Positions 45,991 to 59,776 of a stretch of DNA of 64,000 bases are shown in pieces. This stretch comes from Cryptomeria japonica (taxonomy: Eukaryota; Streptophyta; Pinopsida; Cupressales; Cupressaceae), in assembly GCF_030272615.1 (NCBI RefSeq), contig NC_081412.1, positions 694,036,083 to 694,100,082 of the forward strand. Reading direction: 5' to 3'. Position 1 is the first letter of the stretch. Every line of letters begins with the position of its first letter. The translations under genes were made by a program, and so were the position numbers. The notes below the pieces were generated by a model. That model saw only the letters and a list, made by a program, of their open reading frames with translations. It was not told where the DNA came from and made no database searches.

Positions 45991-48716
45991 TTTTATCATA
46001 TTATAGTAACCCATTTTTTCTTATTTCCTTAAAATTCCAGAGTTCCCATTAACTTTTATGTATTAATATTTAATGTAAATAAGTAGTTATTCATTTATAT
46101 TTTTTTTTATGTTAAATTCCAATTGCTATAATCGGAGATAAATTATTTAAACAAATGACAGAATTCAATATTTAAACAACATCTAAATAAAAAGATATTA
46201 ATTAAACTAGATAGGCTTTTAAACTTCAGATTTAATATTCTACAAATAGGTAAATGATTGACAGAGTTCTATGAATCTAATCAACAACTATAAAATGACA
46301 GAGTTTGATAAGATATCTTCAGCAACTAGATTATTTTAATTAAACTTAGAGATATGCATGAGGAAATAACTAAACATTTAATTTCAAGGAGACATGCATA
46401 CAATCATTAAACTTTTAAGAACAATACAAGCTAAAACCCAACTGAATCTTTTCATCTATGCAATAATAAATTAACAGAAATAATGCATTTATTTAGACAT
46501 ATTTGGCATACAATATAGTTAATATTACAAAATGGGTGAAATATCCAACTAGTCCCTCATTTCTATTAAATGAGGACTTTAAATAAAATAGTCGCATTTC
46601 CTTTCAAAAGTAAATACACATGCAACTTTATTTACATTCATGCAAACTGAAAATATAGCATCCCTTTTTCCTTATTTCTTTTCTGCAACTCAGGAACAAA
46701 ACCCAGTAACTTCTAACTTGTTTTTTTCCTCTTTCTTTCCAAGAAACTTGCAAATAAATCATATACTATGAACATGGAGTGCTCACCTCCCAACCTAGGC
46801 TAACTAGTAGCAACCACCGAGCTTGGAGAACCAAGCCCTAGACATGTTACATGCATGCAAACACAATAGACAAGGGAAAACATTCACAAACATATTCCCA
46901 TCCCAGGCTACATTGCACCACACTATGTGATGTCTTTACAAGGGTGGTAGTGGACCAAGTACCTTGAGGAGACTGGAAGTATGCTAAATCACAAAGCCAC
47001 CTCATGGCAACCAAAAATGTATCACAAGTATAATATCTCCCACATCCTTATGACCCCCCAAGGCATTCAAGCCTTATTTCCCTCCTTATGACCCCCAAAT
47101 GCATAAACATGCCATGCAGCAAGGGTAACATAAATATCCCTTGAGAACACTCTCACAACGAGAGCGTCTCACTCAAGGGCTATCAAACTTCTACCATCCA
47201 CAAGATCATCCTCTCTCTCAAGAGTAGGAGGCCTTGGTTACTCCCAAAACACAGATTTCATACAAGAATTAAAAATATAAAATGCATAATAATTTTCCAA
47301 AAGAAAAAAAAATGCAAGAGAACAACTTTTTCCACATAAACGATCTTTCAACATAATCATGCAACATGAATTAACATAGGGAGGAGATAAACCAACCTTG
47401 AAACTGCCCCAAGGGTATGATAGTCTAGCTGAGGATGAGCAGCCCAAATCCACAAACCTTGTTTCTCTACCCTTAGCCCAAATTTCCTACACCAAATCTT
47501 TTTTCTTTTCAAAATCGCATTGTCTCCAAAAATGGAGAGTGGGTGATTGCACGCAAAATCTCACATTCTTGCCTGAGAAGACCTCAGTGAGAGTTCTCAC
47601 ATGTTTCTAAAATTGAAAAAGGAAAAAGTCCAATAAACCTCAAAAGAGATCTCTCATTAAAAAGGAAAGTTAACTAACCTAGATGTTGCCTTCTAATTTC
47701 AATTTTTGCACATCTTAGAAAATTCACTTTTTAGGGTGACTAAACAGTCACATAGGAGTTGTCACATGCCTAAAATTACTCGTAACCCTTAGGTATACCT
47801 TATGGGCTCTAGGAAACACTTTTAAACTACCCCTAGATGTCCATTTAACCCTTTTAAACCCCTTTGAAGTTAACTTTCGGGTCAAACCTAAGTTGACCAC
47901 CCCAAAGATTCTCTACCCATGGCAATAATAGAACCACATTAAATTATTTGAAAACGCTATGGTTAAACAACTCCCTCCAAGAGACAATTCAAAAATCAAG
48001 ACATAAATCCACACATGTGTCAAGTAGCACAATAAAATACTTATACAAAATTACACATGAAATTTTGTCTCTTGTCGGATTTACACAAATAAATAAATTC
48101 AATCTAACACACATGCACATTTACTTTCACAAAATAAAATGTGATACAAACGGGGTGTTGTCTCTCCAAATAGACAAACACTGGTTTTACGAACATACAT
48201 AGGTCTAGGTTTGGTTCTCCATAATGTTTCCATGGTCACATGGATAATTTTCCTGCACATCTCAACTACACATTAGTACTTCCAAATATCCTAATAAAAT
48301 ATTAAGCACATGAATAAGAATACACATCAAACACTCTGCATACAATTGACATTAACAAAAGAATATCTCATATATCCAATTTATCCACATAAGCCATTAT
48401 CATAATCCTCATAATTTCATTCATTTATAAGACATGCATCATATTTCCAACATCATAATAAAGTTATGCAAATCTAGATATAGCTGACATATGTTAGTTC
48501 AAGATTATCCAACCAGTGGATCTTTTAGGATTTCAAATTCATAACACATCAAATGTACACCACAAGGTGAAATAACTCTATAACTTGGTTCAATTACTTT
48601 TCTCACCAATCTATCTGTCTAACACCATCCATTCTATTGAATTATATAGCATTTATTAATACGGTCAAACATGGTCAACTAAGTTAATCAAAGCTTGGTT
48701 TGGAGAAGGCCTTACA

Positions 48717-48730
48717 TCCTCCTCCCCTAG
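48717..48730 (-). other. Polypurine tract of the large non-autonomous element
   Basis: Minus strand CTAGGGGAGGAGGA directly before TGTAAGG. It fixes LTR length at 4696 bp. Confidence 0.75.
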
Positions 48731-49076
48731 AGTTCGACTTACTCCTGGAAGTCGCATGAGTAGAATTACGAAGTAGGGACATAACATTTCCCACAATTTC
48801 AATACGTTACTCAAAATCTTATCTTGCCTACTACAAGGATGAAAATACCAAAATCAACTTATTATTGTAATTAACTTACTATCTTCACAAGGTTAAATTC
48901 TTAGTATTTTTATTACATTTCCCTTCGATCTTAGGTAGGCATTTTACAATGTTATATCTTTCAACAACTTACATTAATATGCCATCCAAATTATATCAAT
49001 AACACACATCAACTCCCATAATCAAGGTTACACATATTGAATTTTCTAGGAGTCCTACTTTGTTTAGGTTACAAAT

Positions 49077-49570
49077 GTTGGTGGTTTCTTTGGGTTGCAG
49101 CACCGAGGGCGCAGGGCATTCCGTGGACAGTGCGTCAGTCAGACAAAGTGGCACAATGGATGGAAGCAAGTTCACTGAATGTGTAGGATGTAATGCAAGA
49201 GTTGGGTGTCTTCAGGGAAGTGCACCTAAGATGTAGGATTGTGTCTGGGACATGATCTGAGGTATGAAATTGTGGTGAGTTAATTCTGAAGGTTGGGAAC
49301 CAAAGATGGGACCGTCACAGAAAAAGTCAAGGGAAGGAGTGAGTACCTTGCCCACATTGGATGTGGATTGCAGAGGAATTATGCACAAGAGGTTGGTCAG
49401 CTGAATGACGTTGGTAGTTTCTTTGGGTTGCAGCACCGAGGGCGCAGAGCATTCCATGGACAGTACATCAGTCAGACAAAGTAGTATAGCAGATTGAAGT
49501 AGACAAGATCGAATGTGTGGCATGCAATGCAAGATGGGTGTCTTCAGGGAAGTGCACCAAGGTAGACTCA
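49077..49570. repeat. Imperfect tandem duplication (period about 333)
   Basis: GGTTTCTTTGGGTTGCAGCA...TCAGTCAGACAAAGT at 49083 recurs as GTAGTTTCTTTGGGTTGCAG... at 49415, followed in both by GGGTGTCTTCAGGGAAGTGC. A weaker third copy begins near 49670. Confidence 0.7.
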
Positions 49571-50681
49571 TGAGGTGTGGGTTTGCGAGAGTACACCATG
49601 GAGGTGGAAGTGGTTGACAAGTACTAGGAGGATCATGTGAAGCTAGAGGTGCATCAATGGGAGTATGTTGGTTGTTGTTCTTTGGTTGAGTTGTTGGGGA
49701 CAGGATAAGACGCAGGGCATACCGAGGTCAGTCAATAGGCAATCAGGATGGCACTACAGAAAGGAAGTTGAGAGCTGAAGGTTGAATGTGCGACTTGGGA
49801 AGTCAGTTGGGTGTTTTGGTCAATGGAGTATGTGTCTTCAAGGGGGCCAGATACCAGGGGCTTGCACAGCAGGGTTGGTAGCAGGCGTGTCTTTTAGTGG
49901 ATGCTAGGATGGGATCCGGGAGCAGTGAAAGTTGGAAGACAAGGGTGTCATCGAGGATGGTACTAGTGGCTGAGTTGAGAGGTGAGAATGGTTTGTGGTG
50001 TTCTATCATGTTGCGGTGCAAACGGTGGAGTCTTGGAGATGTAGAAGCCGGTATGGGGCATGGTGCAACCGAATATCACAAAGTTGTTTCACAGATGTTC
50101 AAACAAGGACAGTCATCTCAGTGGAAGTCAAGGACTAGGTTCTTGCAATATTTTGTTGAGTCAGGGACTAGCAGAAGAGATCGGTTGGAGGCAAGAGTGT
50201 GTCTTCACAAGATCAGTGCGGAGGCAGTGAGTTGGACTCAGGGGGTTGCCGAAGTGAGTTAGCCATGGATGGGATTCATGCAAGTGAAAGTCTAGTATGG
50301 GGTATGCTGGCAAGTATCAAGTATTTCAGGGACAGAAACGATACAAGTGCAGGGCACAATGAATCCGAAGTTCACTCTTAACAGGTCCTAATGTTGCGAA
50401 GGATGAGACTCGGGTCGAATGGTCCGGCGCCGAGGACGTCGCCTATTTTAAGTGGGGGAGGATGTAAGGGGCTACTATCTCGGGGAGATCAGTAGGCTTC
50501 TGGGGTTGTAAGTCCCTTGTTATTCTCAACAGGTGGAAGTTGTGGTGATTGACAAAGGGTTAATGCCAAGCTACAGTTGTGTGAGAATTGGACGGAAAAC
50601 TTATATGTGGGGGTCAGTTGAAAGAATAGCCGAGTGCCAGGAGTGCACCAAGGTGGTCTGCGGTAGACACCTCCTCCAAGG

Positions 50682-51000
50682 GGTGAAGAAGAGTAACCCT
50701 ACCCTCTAGTCTCAAGGAGATAGAGGTCCTACATGGACATTAGGGGTGAAGTAGAGTAACCCCGCCTTATCATTGGATGGTGAGGTTTACTGATGGATGC
50801 ATTCTCATGGTCCCTATGTCAGTGAAGCAGAGTAACTGAGCCAATGTTGGAGATGACTCCCGGGGAGTTATCGATGACCCGAGGACTAGGGAAGTGGAGT
50901 ACCTAGGCTCTTGTGAGAAGGATGATCATGCAATAGATTGTCCCGGTTGGGGAAATGGAGTACCCAAGATCTTGTAAGGGGGATGGCCATGCAATGGGCT
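50682..51000. repeat. Five imperfect tandem units with core GAAGNAGAGTAACC
   Basis: GAAGAAGAGTAACC, GAAGTAGAGTAACC, GAAGCAGAGTAACT, GAAGTGGAGTACCT and GAAATGGAGTACCC recur about every 62-76 bases inside the nested LTR. The last two units also share GATG(A/G)(T/C)CATGCAAT(A/G)G. Confidence 0.7.
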
Positions 51001-52436
51001 ATCTATATTGGAATGTTGGAGCTTGAGAGTTGGGCAAGCTATGTGGGTTGAGTTGCAGAGCCAAAAGTCCATGTGTCTTGTGGAACAAGTGGGGTGATGT
51101 GCCGGGCACGCACCTAGGTTACCTAAAGTGGGATTTGCATTGAGATCCAGGATCTCAAGGCCCTAGAGTGGGGGTCAAACGTGGCAGTCGGGACTGGGTT
51201 CCGAAAGTGTGCTCATGTGGAGCCGAGCCATGAGGCGAGTCCAAGAGGGTGACAAAGATGGATGAGTTGCATGACCGAAAAGAGGACATGGTCCATAGGT
51301 AAGTTGTTCTGGGAGCACAGTCGAGTTGAAGGTGAGTTCAGCGACCAAGGATATTGGTTTGGATCATCGAGCGAAGAGCTTGGTGCCCAAGTAGGAGTGC
51401 AAGGTTTTTTGTCAGTCTAAGAGGCTTAGACTGAGTGTTTGCATGGGGCTGGTTATTGTGCATAGGATGTACAGGGAACCGGGTTCACCAGTGAAGCCAT
51501 GTAGGCATAGGCTAGGGGCCCAAAGCAGTGTGACTTAGAGTCCTCATTCAGGAAGGGGTTCTGAGTTGTGTACTGGGTAAGCCGTCACGGGCTCATGAGA
51601 GAGTCAGTGGTGCACCAGGTTGAGTTTTGAAGGAGACAGGGTCTTCATGGATCAGGAGTCTATATGAGAAGCTATCGCCAGGGGTGAGGTGCAGTGGTAT
51701 TTGTACTAGTGTTTCAAGAGTGGACGTTGATCTAGGGGTAGGAACTTGTAATCGGATGCTTGGGAAGTATTCAGGATAGTGACCAGTGACAGAGTTGGAA
51801 TTGTTTGTAGATCGAGCTAGGGGCCGTCTCTTCATAACAATAAAGCTATCTATTGCCCCAGTGTTGTGTTCATTGTGTGGAGATGGACAAACAGGAAGCT
51901 ATCTTAGGGAGTCTAGTCGTCCCATGAGATATGTTTGGTGCTTGAGGGTTCAGAGGAGCTGAGGGAGGCCAACATGGGGCGCCAGTGCTGTGGGAGTGCT
52001 AGGCATGCTCAGGGAGTGTGCAGAGTTGGAGCCGGAGGACTTAAGGAGTTCCGTATGGGTTAGTGCTAGTAGTCAGAGTCTTATGGGGGACTCAAGAAGA
52101 CGAAGGCATCGAAGAGACCTGTAAGCTTGTACCAGGGGTGCAAGGATGGTGCGACAAGACAGTGCTAGAGTAGAGTCAAGGAATTGAAGGGAGTGCTAGG
52201 AGCATCAAGATGATAGAAACTTGTGAGAGGGTTGGCATGCACTTCTATTCTGCATGGGTGCGTGTTAATGTGGTCAGGTGGTGGACACTTGAAAAGGTAT
52301 GGCGTAGTCTGGAAACAAGAAAGGACTTGTCCGCAATGGAAGTCGTGAGTAAGGTTTGCCAGTGCCGCATGAGGTTGGACCTCCTTTGGAAGGAAAAAGC
52401 TTGTTTGGGCAGCAGGTCGGTCTAGCCCCGTGACAC

Positions 52437-55400
52437 AAGGTACCTCATTAGGGTGTTAATAAAATATTTGTTAAACTGTCCTCAGTGTATAATTTCTTCC
52501 AACTTTCTTAGGTGACAAGGCATAATCAACTTTAGGTTCTTCAATTCTGCCCTTTATATAGGGTAGTTTTCTACCACTAGGGATTAAAATGTTTTTATAT
52601 TTCTAGGCTCCAAGGTTTAAGTTTCATAGGGTACATTATTCACAATTCCCAAACATTAAGGTACATAACAATCCCATTCCAAGGGAGTGATGGAAATTAT
52701 TAAAACTTATTTTAGATATCATCCACACAATCATCTCCATACACATGCTAAATTTACCAGTCGACAATCATTACTTTCACAATTCGTTAGGTCTAGATCA
52801 CACTATTATTTTAAATTTTTCTCTTTCAGATTACTCTCAATTAATTTTATTTAGAAGGATCTTCCTTTATCTTGATTTAATAAAATATATTCTTTGTTAA
52901 TTCTTTGTGCCTAATTTCACTCCTTGTGGTATCCTTCCTTGACACACTATCAGTGGTTCAACGAACATGATATATATTGCACAAATCATGTCACTAGAGC
53001 TAGTTATATCAAACCTCAAAATGACCACTTGACACTTTACAAGATAAAAATACAAGTTACTTCTACCAAGTCCAATAAAAAGAAGAAAAATGTCAGCAAT
53101 TGAAAGATATTAAAACTAGAAACGTGGCAAGTGCCATAGCTCAAATAAAAAGAAACATAAATTTAGTGGTCCTTTCATCATAAAAAATAAAATAAATAAA
53201 CAAAATTTACTAGCCCCTAGGTCACAAAATGCTATTCAAAGATAACAAAAAATAATGGCGAATCAAACTCGAAACAAGATGACCATTCTAGCCATGCTAT
53301 AGGGAGTAACCGCAACACATCACCCAAGATCACATGTCTTGAGTGTGTTAGGAAGTGATTATTAGACTCTTGAGATTCTTAGATTATCTATATTCCTTTA
53401 TTATTTATGACATATCTTATATACATGGGATTGCAATCGTTTAATAGATCATGTTCCTTTTTAACCTTCATGTGATTGCTATCACAAGCCACACTTTCTG
53501 ACATAATCCGTTATCTATTTAGGGTTATTAACATTCATAATTTATATCCAACAGGTGATTGCACTAACTCTACCATTCTTCGTCCCTTCTTCTTGGACTT
53601 CCATTACTTATCTTAATATGCTAAACCTTGGTTCAATGTTACGTGGTAGCTGGGTGAACTCACAAAGTTGGTTCCCACTTTTTGGCACATCCCGATTTTT
53701 GCTGAAATCATACATTTTTTTTTTAAATATAATGATTTAAGCTTTAAGAGGTCCCATTTGAAGTAATTAATTGAAGAGAGTTAAATCAAAGGCTCTTAGA
53801 TCAAAATTTCTTGGATAGAACCTCTCTACTTCTAAATCATACTTGCAATGGAGTCTCCTTTGCATCTATCAAATGTTGATATAAAACCAATTTTACATTA
53901 GCTTTTGGGGGGTCAAATTAATTCATTTAAAAGTTTTTTTTTAAAAAGTATTTAGTCCTTATTATAAGCTTTCCAAATAGCATAACTTTTAATATATTTA
54001 ATTTCATTAATATATTTTTGTTTTATTTCTTATGAATGTAGGTTTTTCACTAAACATGAACTTATTTGTTCAATGTATTGGGAAAAATAGTAAACTAATT
54101 CAAAAAAATTCTGAAAAATATCTATGCACTAGGTATTGGTGTTTTCTTTCTAAAGAAAAAAAGAAAATTGAATTTTGATATATATAGAACAAGTTATGTG
54201 TTCAAACGTACACCTATATCCAAATTATAATTAGTCGAACTTCAAAAGTTAATAAAATAAAAAATATTCAACATATCACTATCAAACCAAGTGCATGCCC
54301 TGGGTATTGATGTTACAAACCAAAATTCAAAAGAATTAAGTTTTTATCATTTATAGAAAAAAAAATTATGTGTTTCGGGATACACATCACTCTTAAAAAA
54401 TGTTGTTTGTTGTAAACAACTACTTTTTGAGGGAGATGGAAAAATCAATAAAATTTTATTCAAACAAATTTGCAAAAAATATATTTAGAATCTACAAACA
54501 AGATGTTAAAAATCACTAGTTTATATCATCTACAAATTATTAATAGTTTAAAAGTTATAGGTGTTAGAAAGTGAAGGTTTTTTTCAAAATATTCATCTAA
54601 GTGTCAAAGTTGGTCAAAAAGTGGGAACCAGTATTGTGAGTTCACCCAGCTCAAGAATCGACACTTTCATGTCTTACACACACGGTTGATAGTTCAGTAC
54701 AAAATTGACACTTGTTTACTTAGAACCACTTAGGATTTGTATAATGTAATCATATAATTTTACTAGGGACATCATTTGTTTTCTTAGCACCTTATGCCAG
54801 TTCCTTATAGTTTCACTTCTAACATTCACTTGCTTTCATTAGGTAGGAGCTTGTTGCCAAATTACTAACACTTATGGTTAAGAGCCATTTGGGGTGGAAT
54901 TATTGTCAAGTAAGATCGATAACAGTTGACAACAATCTCTACCCACACATTTCATGACATATTTCAAACAACTTGAAGAGTGGTCTTATTCTCTCCTACT
55001 TCACTTATGCAACTGTGAAATCAAGGGGGTGTGCACCCAAAGAAGTGACCAACATGCATCCTTTTATTTTAAAATTTAGTAAAAGGGGAGTTGTCCCGTT
55101 CCATATTACTTATTTATATTTACTTACTAGCCCATTTCCGGCATATCACAACCTTCGATCTCATCAATCTAAATAAATCATCTTACCATCCTAATATCCA
55201 GCTACCCAATTACGGTATAACATAAGGATGTCCAATAATTACCAATGTCTTAAGACTCCCATAATTTCCAAGTTCTCCCTTAGCTAACCACATAGTTCGG
55301 CTCCTTATCAATGTTCTCATAAAATATTTTATACTGCCAACTAATTCTCATTAAAACTTTAGTATTATATTATTGTTATACAATCTTTCCATAAGCCATT

Positions 55401-56652
55401 TCCATCCACATGTTGCTTCATCCATACTTAATATTCTCACATAATTTCACACTTGAGTGCCATCATTTGCAAGCTTCTTTAATTGTACCTAGTAGTTAAA
55501 TTGTGTTACATATTGTTTTGTACCTAGCGACTAACCATGATTGGGTTGCACTTTTCTCCTTAGTTTTCTGAACGAGTATTAGTCACTTATTCCTAGATTA
55601 TAAGATCCTAATACTTTTACACTCCTTGCACTTCAATGGGGATTTTTGTACGATTCCCAAATCAACTCTACTCTTCCATTATTTACTTTCTCCAAGATTA
55701 TCTTCCCATAAGGAACTAGTTGAGGTTTTACTTGCTTGTTTCCCCAATTATATAACCACAGATGAACTTAGGGTTTATTGTAATTACATGTTTTAACCCA
55801 AGAAGTTCATGCCTCCTTTCTCCTTATTTTAACTCATTTATAGTATTACTAGGGTTTTCTGATCATGGAGTTTGCCATTCATCATTTTAGTTCTAATCTT
55901 CAGGGTTATCCCAACTCTAGCTTCACTGCATCACTACAAAAAAAAATTGTCTAACAAATGCTCTTAATAAGAAATCTAGCATGACCTCATTCTTAAGGTA
56001 CCTAGTCATTAGGATAGGTTAATGCTTCTTTCTGAGATTTGCAAGAGTTCCCTTTAACTCTTCTTCATATATGTCTCCTATGATGGCCTTGATCCTTTTA
56101 ACCATCAAAATTTCACATAGCTTAAAAACTTAACTTGAACTATCTCGATCTTATTTATCTTGTTTTATTGTGCCTTAATACTAGGTCTAACTATCTTGCT
56201 TGACTTGCCATGTCAAGAACATATCTCAATGGAGGGCATTCTTTTAGTTACCATCAGAGGTATTTTATTGTATAGTTAACTCCTCATACTTGGTTTGATT
56301 AGGGCAATTATTGCGTTTGGGTTTCAATTGAATGGTAATCTTATAGTACTAATGATCTAAATTTCATTTATTAAACACTGAAAATACTTTATATAATAAT
56401 TGAAAATTTTGCAGCCCTTGGGGTTTCATTATGCTATAAGCATTATGACTAATAAGTTCAAATTTCAGGGCTTTTAGTGACCCTTGGAACCCCTTGAATT
56501 GATATATGTTTATCTATTGATTTACAAGAAATTTCACTTATGTTTCACTTTGTTATTTCACAAGTTTTCACCTAGGTGTTATACTTCAAGCCATGGTTTG
56601 GTTTCTACTAAGTTATGAATGTAGCCCATGTTCACCAGTGTATGAACCTAGG
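52437..56652. other. Non-coding interior of the large non-autonomous element
   Basis: AT-rich, with no gag, protease, RT or integrase similarity on either strand. It contains the MITE-like element 53652-54647. The rest shows no structure I can name. Confidence 0.55.
53652..54647. mobile_element. MITE-like element with terminal inverted repeats (996 bp)
   Basis: GGGTGAACTCACAA followed by TTGGTTCCCACTTTTT at 53652-53683 is mirrored by AAAAAGTGGGAACCA and TTGTGAGTTCACCC at 54616-54647. The imperfect inverted repeat is about 32 bases. AGCT flanks both ends (53648-53651 and 54648-54651) and may be a short target duplication. The interior is AT-rich, non-coding, and holds two diverged copies of a segment of about 100 bases (near 54125 and 54292). 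I cannot assign a superfamily. Confidence 0.65.
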
Positions 56653-56664
56653 GCTCTGATACCA
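56653..56664 (-). other. Primer binding site of the large non-autonomous element
   Basis: The plus strand reads GCTCTGATACCA, so the minus strand is TGGTATCAGAGC, complementary to initiator tRNA-Met. It lies three bases from the LTR at 56668. Confidence 0.88.
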
Positions 56665-56667
56665 AAA

Positions 56668-58839
56668 TGTCATGCCCAAACTTTAGGGCAAAACACAACC
56701 AACAATTTTATTTTTTTAAACACTAAAATTACATACAACCATTGCTTAATTAGTTGAGACGTCTTAACAAGATGTTCCAAATGAATTATTAATTGATATT
56801 AAATACTAACATAATAATTGTGATAATTCCTATTATCAATTGGAACGAATAAAATTTATAAGAGTAATATTAAATTCACTCAAATGTCCCTATCATTTCA
56901 TTTGCGTCTATTAGTACTTAATTAGATCCAATTTTACTAAATAGTCATTAATAAATTTACTTGGTTCGATATCAATTATTTTATAAATATCAAGTTCCCA
57001 TCATCCTGTTAAAACACCCTTTCTTAATAATTTAATTTAAATGCGGAATACTAAATGAATTAATTTTATTATCTCATCAAATTGAGTCAATAGATTGATT
57101 TAATCAAAACTCTCTAAAATAATTGACGAAGATATAAATTAATCTCCAACATAAAACCATTCATTGATTTTAGGAACTAATTAAATTAGTCCTAGCACTT
57201 AGTTTATAAATGTCTATATTTTATTTTAACATAATTAAAATGTAGTTTATACTAAATCGACTAAAGGGTCAATTAAATCCATAACAAAAATCGTTCTATA
57301 AGGTTTAATCTCTAAAACCTATATTTAGTTGGTCTAATATTATTCCCTATAGTCAAATAACTACCAACAGAATAACTTTCCTAAATGATTAACTCCAATA
57401 ATAATATAATTTTGAAACAACACATTTTTTTTTTAATATACCCATATGTTTATTTTGAAACATATGTAAAATATAAACACTTAATAAAATATTTAATCTA
57501 ACATTATAGACAATTTATACAATCATGTTTTAAACTATGCAATTTACAATTACATTATAGACAATTTTATACATTCATGTGTTTAAACTATATATCTCCT
57601 TTTTATTCAAAACACACATATATAGAAACATTATTTATTTTCTAAATATAAATGTCCCAACATCTTATCTAAAATATATTAAGTAGATACTAAAACCCTT
57701 ACCTCTTTATTTTATAACACTAAATGGAAATCTTAAATCTAAGATCTACCCTATCCATTCGTACTTTTAAACTATATATATATATAAATATAAACTTATA
57801 TATAAAAATAAATATGTTTCCATATTTAAAATCATCCATGCAAAACCCTAATAGAATAATATATATATTATTAAAATGTCCTACTTTTCAAAGTCTCTCT
57901 TTTCTTCATGCTTACATTAGTCGTACCTGGGCTAGGGTTTATTATTTTTTTATCTTTTTTTTTTGCAGGTGGGTAGTGGAACACACAGGGCCGAGAGAAG
58001 GTATTGGTAGAGCGTTTTAGGGTAGTTAGAGGTGTTGGGGGAAGGGAAAACCCTTGTGGTCACCACAGTAGCGGCCATGCCGCCACTGTGGACCGCCTGC
58101 AGTGGCAGGTTTCACCCTGCCCACTGCGGATGGCCCACAGTGAGCGGACGTCCGCTCACTACGGTGCCGTAGGGAGGGATACTCCCTTGGTGGCGGGTGA
58201 GGGAGCCATGGCTTCCTCCACCGCCACCCTCTGCTACCTCCCTAAGGGGATTTGTTTATAAATTTAATTAATATATATATATATATTAATTAAGAATATA
58301 ATTAAATGTAGATATATAAATATATATATTTGTACCATATCTCTTTTTTTTTAATATAATATGCAGCAATTTAGATTAGTAAAATATTAACTGTCATCAA
58401 CATTTAATAGTTATATATTTCATTTTCAGGAATAAGATGTATAAACCCCCTTTCAAGTATATGCATATTTTGACAAAAAGAACATGGGGTTAAATAGATT
58501 AACTTAGCCCAGAATGCTATGATAGGATGCAATGTCATTTATATTTAATTATTATTAGAATATATATATATATATATATATACTTTTATCATATTACAGC
58601 AACCCATTTTTTTTTATTTCCTTAAAATTCCAGAGTTTCCATTTATCTTTTATGTATTAATATTTAATGTAAATAAGTAGTTATTCATTTATATATTTGT
58701 TTTGTGTTAAATTCCAGTTGCTATAATCGGAGATAAATTATTTAAACAAATGACATAATTCAATATTTAAACAACATCTAAATAAAAAGATATTAATTAA
58801 ATTGGATAGGCTTTTAAACTTCATATTTTATATTCTACA
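56668..58839 (-). repeat. 5' LTR of the large non-autonomous element, truncated
   Basis: Collinear with 44021-46244 including the hairpin island at 57975-58250. Homology stops at 58839, where sequence downstream of relic 3 begins. The missing half contained most of U3. Confidence 0.85.
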
Positions 58840-59776
58840 TGTTGTCTTCAAAATCTGATTCACCTCAACATCTTTATAATAAAATGATTTAAACTCTATG
58901 CAGAAGAGATAGTAAAGGGAAGGAAACTCTTAGGACAACATATGACAAGGTTTGATTTAACCTTCTACACTTCGAACATACTCAGAGTCTAGGCAGGTAT
59001 ACCTTTGTGAACTAAAATCACACTTTCAAAAGATAAATCCATAGCAAACCAGTCTAGAAAACCAGTGGATCTAATCACCTTGAAACCAACTGAAACAAAG
59101 GAATGAAAATTATACTCATATTTAGTATTTTGATCTACAAAACATGCAATAGAAAACCTTTATTTATACCAGTGCCTTATCCAAGGTCACAGAGTCATCA
59201 AAATTCAAACACTACTCCCCAAACAGAATATCTCTACACATCCCATTGGCTCGGCTTCTGTTAATCCCTATATATGCCTAACATACATGAGAATTTATGC
59301 ACATTGAATCAAATTATTCTCATCAAGATTCAAAATATCCTATGGAGAATTTACTGGTAGAGGCGATCCCTGCATATTTAATTTCCCAACTAAAGAGAAA
59401 AGCTAGCGAGCACATCTACTGAAAATTGTCTTGCAATCCCCATTCAAACAAAATAACCTTGGATTATTCATAATGAATCAATAAACAACTACAAGCACAT
59501 TTGAAGATGACACAAAGTTTTACTTAAAACCGATGGTCTGTATATTGATATATTTTCAAGAAAGTATTACAAAGACTTTTGAATATTCTCTATTAAACTT
59601 AGAAAAGCTCAGATAAATTTTTGCAGCGTTTTCTTACAATTCTTTGCGATCATTTTTCTCTTAATCCTGGTATCCATTTATAAAAATACGGATGCACATA
59701 GCTTCAAACTTTCCTAGGAGAATTTGTTACAATTGTTGCTTCTCAAGAAGAAGTTACAAAACCTTTTGCAAAATGG
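58840..59776 (-). other. Probable 3' untranslated region of relic 3
   Basis: Non-coding, AT-rich sequence between the stop of relic 3 and the break in the neighbouring LTR. No polypurine tract or LTR edge is convincing. Confidence 0.4.

Larger units (their letters stand above)
44021..48716 (-). repeat. 3' LTR of the large non-autonomous element (4696 bp)
   Basis: The left end matches 56668 onwards. The right end is set by the polypurine tract and the TGTAAGG start on the minus strand. It is AT-rich apart from a GC-rich hairpin island (45341-45615). The part beyond 46244 has no second copy in the window. Confidence 0.75.
49060..52436 (+). mobile_element. G-rich tail and LTR of another LTR element nested in the interior
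   Basis: Composition changes abruptly from AT-rich to about half GC with purine bias on the plus strand. AAGTGGGGGAGGA at 50450-50462 looks like a polypurine tract. It is followed by an LTR from TGTAAGGGGCTA (50463) to TAGCCCCGTGACA (52436), whose ends are inverted complements. Sequence before 50450 would be the 3' internal part. No 5' LTR is seen, so this is a truncated insertion. No coding capacity is recognised. The left boundary is approximate. Confidence 0.6.
44021..58839 (-). mobile_element. Large non-autonomous LTR element with 4.7-kb LTRs (LARD-like), 5' LTR truncated
   Basis: The 3' LTR is 44021-48716: TGTCATGCCC at the left, TGTAAGGCC on the minus strand at the right. The polypurine tract (minus-strand CTAGGGGAGGAGGA) is at 48717-48730. 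The primer site for initiator tRNA-Met is at 56653-56664, and the 5' LTR runs from 56668 to 58839, where it stops after 2172 of 4696 bases. The shared LTR part (44021-46244 against 56668-58839) is a few percent diverged. The 7.9-kb interior has no gag or pol. The element would have needed proteins from a related autonomous copy. No matching target duplication is visible because the 5' LTR is broken. Confidence 0.8.

Noticed and set aside
49023-49028. CAAGGT at 49023 and at 52437 as a target duplication of the nested G-rich element
   Set aside because: The left site is not followed by an LTR start, so the match is likely chance.
58004-58261. 85-codon frame in the GC-rich LTR island, also open in the other LTR
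   Set aside because: The region is dominated by hairpins, the protein is unlike any family, and both copies are duplicates. Weak evidence for coding.
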